Source: a virus
IMG/VR virus record: IMGVR_UViG_3300004097_000011
Location: 1-44,800 of that record
DNA length: 44,800 nt
Strand: one strand, 5' to 3'
This document shows positions 1-6,811 of this stretch, piece after piece. The notes beneath the pieces are model-generated. The model did no database searches. It was not told the origin of the DNA and saw only the letters and a list, made by a program, of their open reading frames with translations. The translations under genes and the position numbers were made by a program. How positions within the stretch are numbered: position 1 is the stretch's first letter; each line of letters begins with the position of its first letter.

Positions 1-155
1 CTGCCCCAATAAGCTGTCCAAGCCCTATCATGGCACTCAATAACAATCTTCCCTTTAGTAAGGCAATCATAGTCACGCGGGTAAAGTGTGATCGTGTCAA
101 GATTGGGTGCGTCGGCTATTACAAAAACCTCTGTTTGATAGCTAGATACTGTCAT
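1..155 (-). CDS. partial phage protein, paralogue of the 1927-2391 gene product (left window edge)
   Basis: The leftward frame opens at an ATG (153-155) behind TAAAGGAG and runs off the window. The visible 51 residues include KGKIVIECHDRAWTAYWG, which matches GKGRIVIECFGKAWAASW in the product of 1927-2391, so the two are paralogues. The family (KGxIxIEC..xAW.a.W) is frequent in phage early regions and has no known function that I can name. The frame is compatible with that of the partial gene at the right window edge, so if the molecule is circular the two pieces would form one gene. The C-terminal part is not visible here. Confidence 0.75.
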   Translation of the reverse strand, partial: MTVSSYQTEVFVIADAPNLDTITLYPRDYDCLTKGKIVIECHDRAWTAYWG

Positions 156-167
156 GCTGATTCTCCT

Positions 168-407
168 TTAATTGCTTTGTACAAAAGGCTCTGATTTCAT
201 CCACGTCCCGTTTGGATATCTGCCTTTGCCATAACCATACCCATCAATAAAACCTTGCAGTTCTTCAATTGTATCAAGGTATATCCGTTCGCCTCTGTCA
301 TGGCCTGAAACAATAAAACAAGAGACATTATTTTTAATGTCTAACCCTGATCTTTCTGCCTGTACTTGTAGTCTGTTAAATTCAGCTACTATTTGTGCTG
401 GCATCAT
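168..407 (-). CDS. hypothetical 79-residue early protein
   Basis: Leftward gene of 79 residues starting with two consecutive ATG codons. The AAGGATAAATTATT sequence in front of them is repeated identically before the 2391 gene. It ends 12 bases before the next leftward gene, consistent with one early transcript. The sequence is soluble, mixed charge, with a Gly/Tyr-rich stretch (FIDGYGYGKGRYPNG) near residues 53-67. I do not recognise a family. The call rests on the ribosome binding site, tight spacing and strand agreement. Confidence 0.7.
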   Translation of the reverse strand: MMPAQIVAEFNRLQVQAERSGLDIKNNVSCFIVSGHDRGERIYLDTIEELQGFIDGYGYGKGRYPNGTWMKSEPFVQSN

Positions 408-501
408 AATAATTTATCCTTTTAATTTAAAGCTCTCTAAACGATTTAAGTCCCATAGACTTATAAGGGTATTTATTTTCAATTTAAAACGCGCTACGGC
501 A

Positions 502-1194
502 TCATTCTGGCTCATCTTGACCCGTTACCGTTAGTTCTTTTGTGTTGGTTTTCTTGTTGCTTGATACTTTTGACTCCAAAACCTTAAAAATACATGCCCA
601 TCGCTTTTCTGATTCTTCTTTTGAAACTGTAGTTTTCCCAGGTGATGCTAATTCTGCTCTTTTCTCTGGAACTTGGTTCGGCTTGGTTCCGTCCCTGACA
701 TCTTCCCTAGCTTGATCTAATGCAGCTTTCCATCTGCCCTTAATCTGATGGAAGTTATTGTTTTTAATCTCCAAAGTCATACTTGTCGCTGCCCAAAATA
801 TAGCAGGATCAGTCCACTTGTCTATTCCCTTCTCGCGGCGCTGTAGCTGGTTCTGTGATTCGTAAAAAGCTGTTTCGTAACAAACTGTGGGCCTGCAAGC
901 CTTTAAAAATTCAGTGAAAGAAGGTGGCCAATCGTATAAACGTTTACATTCCCTAATACCGTATTTCAATTCAACCTGAGTGAGTTTTTCTTCGCATATT
1001 GCCTCTGACCAGGCTTCACGCCAGTTTTTTATGGACGAATCGTTACTGAATGCCGCTCTCCATTTTCCGACGTAGATACCATCCAACCTATTGAAAAGAT
1101 GGTCAATTGGGGCGATACCACCGAAGGTTGATTGCTCTGTTGTCCAGAAAGAAACTTCACTGGTTGCTAACGATTCTTGGATCTGGTTTTTCAT
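502..1194 (-). CDS. replication protein P-like helicase loader
   Basis: Product of about 230 residues resembling phage lambda replication protein P, which brings the host DnaB helicase to the initiator O at the origin. The N-terminal half carries the P-family pattern: a FNRLDGIY..KWRAAF block, then W..AW...I....LT..E...GI..C, then WPPSFTEFLKACRP. The C-terminal 60 residues are charged and probably disordered. It lies directly downstream of the O-like gene and overlaps it by about 38 bases, the usual O-P order. Two ATGs are possible (1200 and 1194). AAGGA abuts the first but sits six bases from the second, so 1194 is chosen. Confidence 0.8.
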   Translation of the reverse strand: MKNQIQESLATSEVSFWTTEQSTFGGIAPIDHLFNRLDGIYVGKWRAAFSNDSSIKNWREAWSEAICEEKLTQVELKYGIRECKRLYDWPPSFTEFLKACRPTVCYETAFYESQNQLQRREKGIDKWTDPAIFWAATSMTLEIKNNNFHQIKGRWKAALDQAREDVRDGTKPNQVPEKRAELASPGKTTVSKEESEKRWACIFKVLESKVSSNKKTNTKELTVTGQDEPE

Positions 1195-1930
1195 CTTCAT
1201 TCCTTATTCTGTTACGGTTTACGTATGCAACTGGGTCGAATTTTTTCGTTTGTCCGTTACTTGATTCGTTGTTTTTTAAAGGGTATACATCCTTCCACGA
1301 TGATCTTATTGATTGGTTTATAACGTCGCATGGGTCGTGTCCTTGGCTTTTAAGTTTTTCAAGCTCAGTAATTAAACATTTTATTGCCCTTGCTGAATTT
1401 ACCGCTTTCACTTTTTTTCTAACATCCAAAAAAGATTCCCATGTTTCATCTGGAACTAAATTTTGAGTGGGCAAAACTTCATTCTTTTTTTCCTTTAGTT
1501 TTTTTAAGGGTTTATTCTTATCTGTATCTGTATCTGTATCTGTATCTGGCAGCGTTACCCTTGCGTTACCTGATGCGTTACCATTACTATCCTGTTGTTT
1601 TTGTTTAAATCTTTTTTGTCGTGTTGCTCCTGATGGATCAAAATCTGACTTAAATTGACGTTTATTCCATGACAGAGGTTGCCACTCATCGTCTATCAAT
1701 TTTGCATCAAATAATCGCTTCTTTACATCACTAATAGTTGAGTATTCTAACCATAGTTTTTGGGCAACAATTCTATCTAATATTCTGCTGCTACAATCTT
1801 GATCTAAAACTCCTTCGCTTTTAAGTGCTAAAATTGCTATAAAGTGACGCTGATCCTCGAAAGCAATTGATATTATTTTCGGGTCGTTTAAAAAATCCGT
1901 ATACATCCTGAACCACGGTAATTTTTTCAT
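1157..1930 (-). CDS. replication initiator O-like protein
   Basis: A 257-residue replisome-organiser-type protein. Known members bind iterons in their own gene through an N-terminal winged helix and recruit P-DnaB. Here the N-terminal ~100 residues (KLPWFRMYTDFLNDPKI, then helix-rich sequence to DDEWQPLSWNKRQF) fit that domain. They are followed by a basic linker, a repeated Asp-Thr stretch and a charged C-terminal domain (about 150-257). The linker DNA carries three GCGTTACC repeats and a hexanucleotide repeat, as expected if the origin lies inside the gene. It starts with an ATGA overlap on the upstream gene and overlaps P downstream, so the three are translationally coupled. Confidence 0.8.
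   Translation of the reverse strand: MKKLPWFRMYTDFLNDPKIISIAFEDQRHFIAILALKSEGVLDQDCSSRILDRIVAQKLWLEYSTISDVKKRLFDAKLIDDEWQPLSWNKRQFKSDFDPSGATRQKRFKQKQQDSNGNASGNARVTLPDTDTDTDTDKNKPLKKLKEKKNEVLPTQNLVPDETWESFLDVRKKVKAVNSARAIKCLITELEKLKSQGHDPCDVINQSIRSSWKDVYPLKNNESSNGQTKKFDPVAYVNRNRIRNEDEKPDPRIVSNQ
1519..1548. repeat. TATCTG hexanucleotide repeat x5
   Basis: Five perfect tandem copies of TATCTG lie in the linker of the O-like gene. Read leftward they encode alternating Asp and Thr. Such an in-frame repeat can change copy number without breaking the protein. It lies directly beside the iteron-like repeats. Confidence 0.9.
1552..1582. other. iteron-like direct repeats, candidate replication origin
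   Basis: Three exact copies of GCGTTACC begin at 1552, 1563 and 1575, that is, spaced 11 and 12 bases, about one helical turn. They lie inside the O-like initiator gene and are flanked by T-rich DNA on both sides (1483-1516 and 1594-1618). In lambda-type phages the origin has this design: iterons within O next to an AT-rich unwinding region. Origin function is inferred from position and repeat structure. Confidence 0.6.
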
Positions 1931-2391
1931 AACAATTCATCCTCAATATTTTTTAGTGCGATTTGAACTACTTTAATAATTTTGCATAAATATTCGTAGT
2001 CAGGGTTAACCTTTTTATTGATAGAATCATACCAATCAGCAGGATCATTTCCGTACATATCCCTCATAAACTGCAAATCATTCCAAGGATCATCCCTTGT
2101 AACATCTATACCTTTTATTTGAGCATCTTCTTTTATTGCGTCAATATCATATATTTCTGTATTAAAGTTGCTTAAATTCTTAGCTAAGTAATAAACATCG
2201 CAAGAACAAAAAAAATCACGCAAATTATTGTTACCCATTGCATTCCATGATGCCGCCCATGCCTTGCCAAAACATTCAATAACTATGCGTCCCTTCCCTT
2301 CTTCAAAATCTGTAATAAAGCAAGTAATAGGATCTAATCTCTTAAGACATGAAATAATTATTGTTTCGGTAACTTTTGTTTGTAGTTTCAT
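1927..2391 (-). CDS. hypothetical phage protein (KGRIVIEC family)
   Basis: Protein of 154 residues, translationally coupled to the O-like gene by an ATGA overlap. Residues about 27-60 carry the motif also seen in the truncated gene at the left window edge. It goes on with NNLRDFFCSCDVYYLAKNL, a pattern I recognise from many phage early regions without a known role. The start ATG follows AAAGGATAAATTATT. A role in replication or host take-over is only suggested by location. Confidence 0.75.
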   Translation of the reverse strand: MKLQTKVTETIIISCLKRLDPITCFITDFEEGKGRIVIECFGKAWAASWNAMGNNNLRDFFCSCDVYYLAKNLSNFNTEIYDIDAIKEDAQIKGIDVTRDDPWNDLQFMRDMYGNDPADWYDSINKKVNPDYEYLCKIIKVVQIALKNIEDELL

Positions 2392-2402
2392 AATAATTTA
2401 TC

Positions 2403-2438
2403 CTTTACGTTTATTTGTAAGTTGCTTTACGTTTATTT
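2403..2438. repeat. 14-bp direct repeat around an intergenic gap
   Basis: CTTTACGTTTATTT occurs at 2403-2416 and again at 2425-2438, separated by eight bases. The second copy contains the stop codon of the Ala-rich gene and the first lies just before the ribosome binding site of the 2391 gene. It probably arose by a small duplication. No function is evident. Confidence 0.7.
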
Positions 2439-3038
2439 AACTAATTCCATTAGTTTATCTGTTTGTTTTTGTATCATTAATCTTTTATCTTGGGTATAAG
2501 CATCAAAAGCATTAGCAGCAGCATAAACAGCACAAGCAGCATGAGTAGCGCAATCAGCAACATAATAAGCAGCAGCATCAGCAGCATAAGTAGCATCAGC
2601 AGCATCAGCATAAGTAGCAGCAGCAGCATCAGCAGCAGCATTAGCAGCATAAGCAGCAGCAGCATTAGCAGCATAAGCAGCATTAGCAGCATAAACAGCA
2701 TAAGCAGCATCAATAGCAGCAGCATACATATCTTCTTGAGATGCCTTTTCATTTAAATAACTTTCTGCTACATCTAGTGCTTTTATACTTCTTTTATCTT
2801 TCATTAAATGATGTACTTGCCGAGCGCAGCATATAGAGTAACTTTGAAATATTTTTATATGTTCAGGCGCGCAACGTGCACACCATAATGTATCTTGCAA
2901 TCCATTAGACTCAAGAATTACGCTGAATGGTAAAACTTCATCATCTGCTTTAGTTTTGTTTAAATTTCCTAGTAATTTTTTCCATCCTTTTGAGCATGGG
3001 TCGTGTTTTTTTATTTCTTTTAATGTTGTTGTAATCAT
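2433..3038 (-). CDS. alanine-repeat protein, Imm5-like
   Basis: Protein of 201 residues. The N-terminal ~100 residues contain a helical segment with SNGLQDTLWCARCAPEHIK, then CCARQVHHLMKDKRSIKALDVAESYL. The next ~75 residues are almost pure helical repeats of the AAYAANA type, encoded by a GCA/GCT-rich tract (about 2508-2728). A short charged tail closes it. The architecture (Ser-Asn-Gly-Leu-x-Asp-x-Leu-Trp head followed by a long Ala-rich helix) resembles the Imm5-like family found in phages and polymorphic-toxin loci. I infer membership from memory of the pattern only. The start follows AAAAGGAGATTAAA and a separate promoter, leader and terminator structure lie upstream. Confidence 0.75.
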   Translation of the reverse strand: MITTTLKEIKKHDPCSKGWKKLLGNLNKTKADDEVLPFSVILESNGLQDTLWCARCAPEHIKIFQSYSICCARQVHHLMKDKRSIKALDVAESYLNEKASQEDMYAAAIDAAYAVYAANAAYAANAAAAYAANAAADAAAATYADAADATYAADAAAYYVADCATHAACAVYAAANAFDAYTQDKRLMIQKQTDKLMELVK

Positions 3039-3058
3039 TTTAATCTCCTTTTAAATGC

Positions 3059-3093
3059 AAAAAAGCCGGGTCTGATTGAACAGAATCCCGGCT
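3059..3093 (-). terminator. intrinsic terminator or attenuator in the leader of the Ala-repeat gene
   Basis: Read leftward, AGCCGGG (3087-3093) and CCCGGCT (3064-3070) form a 7-bp GC-rich stem, extended by TCTG/CAGA inside, followed directly by six T. It lies 15 bases before the ribosome binding site of the leftward gene starting at 3038, so transcription must pass it. Confidence 0.7.
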
Positions 3094-3108
3094 CCTTCTA
3101 TTTCACCT

Positions 3109-3153
3109 GATTCTGCTTTAAACTCCGCCAAGAGTAAAGCAAAATCATGGCGG
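3109..3153 (-). promoter_or_regulatory. structured leader with alternative pairings
   Basis: Upstream of the terminator the leftward leader has CCGCCA (3148-3153 on the leftward strand) pairing with TGGCGG (3125-3130). CAGAATC on the leftward strand (3109-3115) is complementary to GATTCTG (3081-3087), which overlaps the terminator stem. Pairing of the latter would compete with the terminator. This suggests an attenuator or a small RNA, but no known riboswitch class is recognised. Confidence 0.4.
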
Positions 3154-3158
3154 TGATT

Positions 3159-3187
3159 TATATACATTATAAACTAAATATTAACAA
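3159..3187 (-). promoter_or_regulatory. leftward promoter upstream of the Ala-repeat gene
   Basis: On the leftward strand TTGTTA (3182-3187) and TATATA (3159-3164) are 17 bases apart. An alternative -10, TATAAT (3166-3171), lies in the 14-mer TAGTTTATAATGTA, which recurs exactly at 35.17 kb upstream of the YqaJ gene. Confidence 0.5.
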
Positions 3188-3228
3188 GAATACTTTTATA
3201 TTGGATTTTCTTCATAATGACTTCCATA

Positions 3229-3642
3229 TTATTTAACTGTATGCCATTCGTGCCCTGATGCTTTAGAGTTGATATCGCCTATCTTTAACGCCATCACTTG
3301 TTGCTTATGAAAACGGTCGCACTCTTTACGCATCATTCGTTTAAATCCTTTCATCGGTGCTACTGCGTGTAGATTGGTGTCAATTTTGGTACGACCCAAA
3401 ACCCGCACTATTTGGTCAATTTTTTTTATATCGTGATTCCATAAAAAATTACCCAGTTTCGGGATATTTCCGCAAACGAATGTTGCTATTCGTTTATTCA
3501 GATGTAACTGGTTGGGTAATCGTTTCAGTTTTAATGCTTCCAAATCTTCCAGGTTATACCCGTTAAGAAGTCGCCACGCATGTGCATCCCCGGCTTTATA
3601 GAATGCTTCAATTAATATCCTGTCATATTCTGCTTGTGTCAT
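3229..3642 (-). CDS. hypothetical 137-residue early protein
   Basis: The start ATG at 3642 follows AAAGGATTAATT. An upstream in-frame ATG at 3666 lacks a good ribosome site and would overlap the preceding gene. The product is basic (many Lys/Arg, several His), helix-rich, with RIATFVCGNIPKLGNFLWNHD near the middle. I do not recognise the family. A nucleic-acid-binding role would fit the charge but is not shown. It starts two bases after the stop of the preceding small gene. Confidence 0.65.
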   Translation of the reverse strand: MTQAEYDRILIEAFYKAGDAHAWRLLNGYNLEDLEALKLKRLPNQLHLNKRIATFVCGNIPKLGNFLWNHDIKKIDQIVRVLGRTKIDTNLHAVAPMKGFKRMMRKECDRFHKQQVMALKIGDINSKASGHEWHTVK

Positions 3643-3644
3643 AA

Positions 3645-3824
3645 TTAATCCTTTATCATTACGCAATAATATCCACCTAGTTTTTCCCGATTTAATCTGT
3701 CTGCCAGACTCACTGCTTTAACTTGTTTTTTGAATTTGCGGACTATCTGACCGCCATTATCAAGTGCTTTTTCTGTTACAAATTCACAAATTTTAGTTGG
3801 TGTGCGGACTACATAGTATTTCAT
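3645..3824 (-). CDS. small basic protein, 59 residues
   Basis: A short leftward gene: ATG at 3824 after GGAGATTAAA, 59 residues, stop at 3645. The product begins MKYYVVRTPTKICEFVTEKA and is Lys/Arg-rich in its middle (RKFKKQVKAV). It sits exactly between two other leftward genes (9 and 2 bases away). No family recognised. The reading frame is supported by the strong ribosome site and packing. Confidence 0.65.
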   Translation of the reverse strand: MKYYVVRTPTKICEFVTEKALDNGGQIVRKFKKQVKAVSLADRLNREKLGGYYCVMIKD

Positions 3825-3833
3825 TTTAATCTC

Positions 3834-4028
3834 CTAATATGCTTGATTCTTTGTCATCATTAAGTCTGATGATTCCGTCCAATATCCAATAGCTTCATCC
3901 CATTCAACTTCAATAACTTCATTCAAATCCACTGCGTTTACCATTTCACCTTCGTTATTTACATACCACCATTCTGCGTAGATCCCTGTTGATCCTGTTT
4001 CGATATTCATATAAGTTGTATTAGTCAT
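3834..4028 (-). CDS. first gene of the leftward early operon, 64-residue acidic protein
   Basis: The start at 4028 follows AAAGGAAATTAAA. A longer frame to 4121 would run through the promoter, so it is rejected. The product (64 residues, net acidic, rich in Trp/Glu: EWWYVNNEGEM, EVEWDEAIGYW) has no recognised family. It is the promoter-proximal gene of the leftward early block, a position often held by host take-over proteins. That role is only inferred. Confidence 0.65.
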   Translation of the reverse strand: MTNTTYMNIETGSTGIYAEWWYVNNEGEMVNAVDLNEVIEVEWDEAIGYWTESSDLMMTKNQAY

Positions 4029-4089
4029 TTTAATTTCCTTTCTGGTTTCCAAGTTCCGCTTTGTCGGCACTTCCTGATCTCTTAAATGT

Positions 4090-4118
4090 ATTGTATAGTG
4101 CTTAATCGGGAAAGTAAA
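4090..4118 (-). promoter_or_regulatory. leftward early promoter
   Basis: On the leftward strand TTTACT (4113-4118) and TACAAT (4090-4095) are separated by 17 bases, about 60 bases before the first leftward gene. It is back-to-back with the rightward promoter at 4161. Confidence 0.6.
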
Positions 4119-4160
4119 CAAAAAGTTAAATAATAATTGCTATTTATTTTTGAATATAGC

Positions 4161-4189
4161 TTGCATTTATTAAACGTATGGTTTATTAT
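4161..4189 (+). promoter_or_regulatory. rightward promoter of the ibrA-like operon
   Basis: TTGCAT (4161-4166), 17-base spacer, TATTAT (4184-4189): a good sigma70-type match ending 30 bases before the first rightward gene. The -10 context GTTTATTATGT resembles the GTTTATAATGT motif found elsewhere in the window. Confidence 0.65.
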
Positions 4190-4219
4190 GTCGTTAGTTA
4201 CTTAAATTAAGGAATTAGT

Positions 4220-5518
4220 ATGAAAAGAGTATATAAAGAGAAAGACGTGTACGAGGCAGCAAATGAAAGGATAAAGTTTATTTTTGAAAACTTTCCTCGC
4301 ATATACGTTTCTTTTTCTGGCGGCAAAGATAGCGGGGTTATGCTAAATCTTATGATTGATTATATGAGAAAGAATAACATAAGCAAAAAAATAGGCGTTA
4401 TGATTTTAGATAACGAGGCCAATTATGAATATTCTCTAAGGTTTATGCACGACATCATAAGGAATAATTTGGATGTTCTTGATGTTTATTGGTGCTGTCT
4501 TCCTATTACGCTGCCTTGCACAGTAAGCTCATATGCTTTTGAATGGCAATGTTGGGGTGAGGAAGATAAAGCTAGATGGATAAGACCAATGCCAACAGAT
4601 GATTACATCGTTAATATCGATAATCATAAATTTGATTTCTTTGAAGAAAACATGCCATACAATGAATTTTGGGATAAATTCGGTGATTGGTACGGGGGTG
4701 GCGAGGTTACAGCTTGTCTTATCGGTATAAGGACATCAGAAAGTCTTAATAGATTTAGGGCGATAATGAATGAGAATAAAAAGATTCTGAAAGGGCAGAT
4801 GTGGACAAAGTTAAATACTGAAACTACATATAACTGTTACCCGATATATGACTGGATGACAAAAGATGTGTGGATAGCCAACGAAACTTTTGAATGGGAC
4901 TATAACAAGCTATACGACATTTTTTACAAAGCCGGGGTTCCTGTCGGAAGTATGCGGGTTGCCTCTCCATTTATGAGTGAATCAAAGTCAAGCCTTGGTC
5001 TTTATAGGGTTATAGATCCGCATGTATGGGCCAAACTTTGTGCACGTGTTCAAGGCGCAAATTTCATAGCCACCTACGGAAAGCAGCTTGGCTATAAAAG
5101 TTTCAAATTGCCAGAGGGTCACACATGGAAGTCGTTTACAAAATTCCTTCTTGATACCTTGCCAAAGGAAGTTTCAGATAATTTTAAAATGCGCTTCATT
5201 CAGTCTTTTAAATACTGGGGAAGGGTGGGGCGCGGATTACAAAATGAGGTGATAAATGATTTAAAAGATAATAATATTGACTTTAGATTAAACGGGAAAA
5301 CTAGGCATGGAAGTAAACTTCTTGACAGGGTAGCGATTAGAAAATTTCCAGATCATTTAGATGTTCTTAAATGCAACAATGGAATTGTGGCTTCCTGGAA
5401 AAGATTTGCTATAACCATTTTAAAGAATGATCACACATGCAAGTATATGGGGCTTGCACCAACTAAGGAACAGGCAGTTAGGCAAAGATTAATAATGGCA
5501 AAATACAAAAAAATATAA
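4220..5518 (+). CDS. IbrA-like protein, PAPS reductase/ATP pyrophosphatase family with DUF3440-type C-terminus
   Basis: 432 residues. A PP-loop SGGKDSG lies at residues 33-39, the nucleotide-binding signature of the phosphoadenosine-phosphosulfate reductase and N-type ATP pyrophosphatase family. The rest, through GIRTSESLNRFRA, YPIYDWMTKDVW and a C-terminal block (about 388-432, ASWKRFAITILKND..), is typical of the IbrA/DUF3440 group. IbrA with IbrB was described as a regulator of eib genes in E. coli, but its chemistry is not settled. DndC of DNA phosphorothioation belongs to the same superfamily. Here it is the first gene after a strong promoter and is followed by a cupin and an IbrB-like gene. 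The chemical role in the phage is unknown. Confidence 0.88.
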   Translation: MKRVYKEKDVYEAANERIKFIFENFPRIYVSFSGGKDSGVMLNLMIDYMRKNNISKKIGVMILDNEANYEYSLRFMHDIIRNNLDVLDVYWCCLPITLPCTVSSYAFEWQCWGEEDKARWIRPMPTDDYIVNIDNHKFDFFEENMPYNEFWDKFGDWYGGGEVTACLIGIRTSESLNRFRAIMNENKKILKGQMWTKLNTETTYNCYPIYDWMTKDVWIANETFEWDYNKLYDIFYKAGVPVGSMRVASPFMSESKSSLGLYRVIDPHVWAKLCARVQGANFIATYGKQLGYKSFKLPEGHTWKSFTKFLLDTLPKEVSDNFKMRFIQSFKYWGRVGRGLQNEVINDLKDNNIDFRLNGKTRHGSKLLDRVAIRKFPDHLDVLKCNNGIVASWKRFAITILKNDHTCKYMGLAPTKEQAVRQRLIMAKYKKI

Positions 5519-5528
5519 GGGATAAAAA

Positions 5529-5918
5529 ATGAAAATTTTAACACCGCGTACATCAGATGATTCAGGTAGAACAGTAGAATGCCCGACAGGAGGATTTGTA
5601 AGTCGCAGAATGCTTCTTGAAGAAGATGGAATGGGCTATACGATAACCCACACAACAATAACTCCAGGCATGCGGCAAAGGTGGCATTATAAAAATCACC
5701 TTGAATCGTGTTATTGCTTAAAAGGCATGGGGGTATTAACTGAAGAGGAAACTGGATACCAGTATACAATTTTACCTGGTCGGATGTACGTTCTTGACAA
5801 ACATGATGCCCATTCATTTATGGCAACAGTAGAAGTTGAATTATTGTGCGTATTTAACCCGCCATTAAAAGGCCGTGAAGTTCATCAAGAAGATGGCTCA
5901 TACTCAATAAAGGATTAA
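5529..5918 (+). CDS. ectoine synthase-like cupin (EctC family)
   Basis: 129 residues, full length for EctC, which cyclises N-gamma-acetyl-diaminobutyrate to ectoine. The family signature is clear along the whole protein: PTGGF.SRR.LLEEDGMGY near 19-37, HYKNHLESCYCL at 53-64, GRMYVLDKHDAH at 84-95, and FNPPLKGREVHQEDGSY at 109-125. Glu59, Tyr87 and His95 align with the iron ligands known for ectoine synthase, so the active site seems intact. No ectA or ectB is present. Solitary EctC proteins exist and EctC can also act on glutamine-like substrates. Ten bases separate it from the IbrA-like gene and one base from the IbrB-like gene, so it belongs to that cassette. The physiological substrate is unknown. 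Confidence 0.88.
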   Translation: MKILTPRTSDDSGRTVECPTGGFVSRRMLLEEDGMGYTITHTTITPGMRQRWHYKNHLESCYCLKGMGVLTEEETGYQYTILPGRMYVLDKHDAHSFMATVEVELLCVFNPPLKGREVHQEDGSYSIKD

Positions 5919-5919
5919 A

Positions 5920-6468
5920 ATGGAAAGCACATTTAAAAGCCCAGTTTACAACGTACTATCGGTTCATATTGATAGAATAAAAGCTAATGATTACAACCCA
6001 AATGCTGTTGCCCCGCCAGAAATGGAGCTGCTAGAAATATCTATCTGGGAAGATGGTTATACTCAGCCAGTGGTCACGGTGCACGATAAAGAAAACGATC
6101 AATATGTTGTTGTTGATGGTTTTCATAGATACCTTACGATAAAGAATAGCAAGCGTATATATGACCGTGAAAACGGGATGCTTCCTATCGTTGTTCTTGA
6201 TAAAGAAATTGGCGATAGAATGGCCTCTACAATACGGCATAACAGAGCTAGGGGATCTCATAACATTGAACTTATGAGTACCATAGTTTCTGAACTGGTA
6301 GAAATGGGCAAGGGTGATAGATGGATATGCAAGCACATTGGGATGAGTGTTGATGAATTGCTAAGATTGAAGCAGATAACTGGTGTGGCTGCTTTATTTA
6401 AAAACACAGACTTTTCCAAAAGCTGGGAGGCCGAATCAGGTGAAGAGGATTTATCATCACTGGACTAA
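5920..6468 (+). CDS. IbrB-like ParB/sulfiredoxin-fold protein
   Basis: 182 residues. The N-terminal domain has the ParB/Srx nucleotide-binding pattern: IKANDYNPN (20-28), VDGFHR (65-70) and RHNRARGSHN (106-115). The C-terminal part (about 118-160: DRWICKHIGMSVDELLRLKQITG) is a helix-turn-helix-like segment. IbrB proteins of this type are usually paired with IbrA, as here. The DGxHR motif also occurs in DndB-type proteins of the phosphorothioation field. The ribosome site AAAGGATTAAA overlaps the end of the cupin gene, so translation is coupled. Binding of DNA or nucleotides is expected from the family but unproven here. Confidence 0.85.
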   Translation: MESTFKSPVYNVLSVHIDRIKANDYNPNAVAPPEMELLEISIWEDGYTQPVVTVHDKENDQYVVVDGFHRYLTIKNSKRIYDRENGMLPIVVLDKEIGDRMASTIRHNRARGSHNIELMSTIVSELVEMGKGDRWICKHIGMSVDELLRLKQITGVAALFKNTDFSKSWEAESGEEDLSSLD

Positions 6469-6811
6469 ATGGGAATGTTATAAGGCAGGGTTTTTTGGGT
6501 CATCCTTGCCCGAAGGAATAGTCAAGGAAGAAGCTGAAAGTCAATACGCTGAATTCTTGTCCGATATAGAACTTTTTACTTATTCTATGGAGTGCGTTAT
6601 AAATGAGTGGCCTAATTCATGCGATCAATTCTTATCCAATGCAAGTATGAATAGAATTGCGTGGCTTGGCCAGTCGTCTATGTGTTTGTACAGCGGCGTT
6701 CCATCAAGATATAAATCAGGTTTTAGGTTGATGTCTGATGATAAGCAGAATAATGCTAATTTAGCTGCAAAAAAAATACTGGAAAGGTGGATAAAAGATC
6801 GTGAGGGATAA
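6440..6811 (+). CDS. conserved phage protein (YHHWTKWECYKAGF type) in the Ibr cassette
   Basis: A GTG start at 6440 behind GGGAGG is chosen, giving 123 residues that begin VKRIYHHWTKWECYKAGFF. The frame extends upstream to 6383, but that would overlap the IbrB gene by 86 bases and lacks a ribosome site. The N-terminal pattern (I-Y-H-H-x-x-x-W-E-x-Y-K-x-G) is one I know from small proteins that travel with IbrA/IbrB-like genes in phages. Its role is unknown. A Trp/Cys-rich middle (INEWPNSCDQFL, RIAWLGQSSMCLY) and a basic tail are visible. It overlaps IbrB upstream by 29 bases and the next gene by 11. Confidence 0.75.
   Translation: MKRIYHHWTKWECYKAGFFGSSLPEGIVKEEAESQYAEFLSDIELFTYSMECVINEWPNSCDQFLSNASMNRIAWLGQSSMCLYSGVPSRYKSGFRLMSDDKQNNANLAAKKILERWIKDREG

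Noticed and set aside
2508-2728. CRISPR-like repetitive look
   Set aside because: The repeat is triplet-like coding sequence without regular spacers; there are no distinct spacer units and no cas genes.
2477-2756. Leu-rich and Ser-rich open frames over the alanine-repeat region (both strands)
   Set aside because: They are by-products of the GCA/GCT repeat read in other frames, lacking ribosome sites and family-like sequence.
5431-5817. 128-residue leftward frame across the cupin gene
   Set aside because: Antisense to the well supported ectoine synthase-like gene and without a ribosome site.
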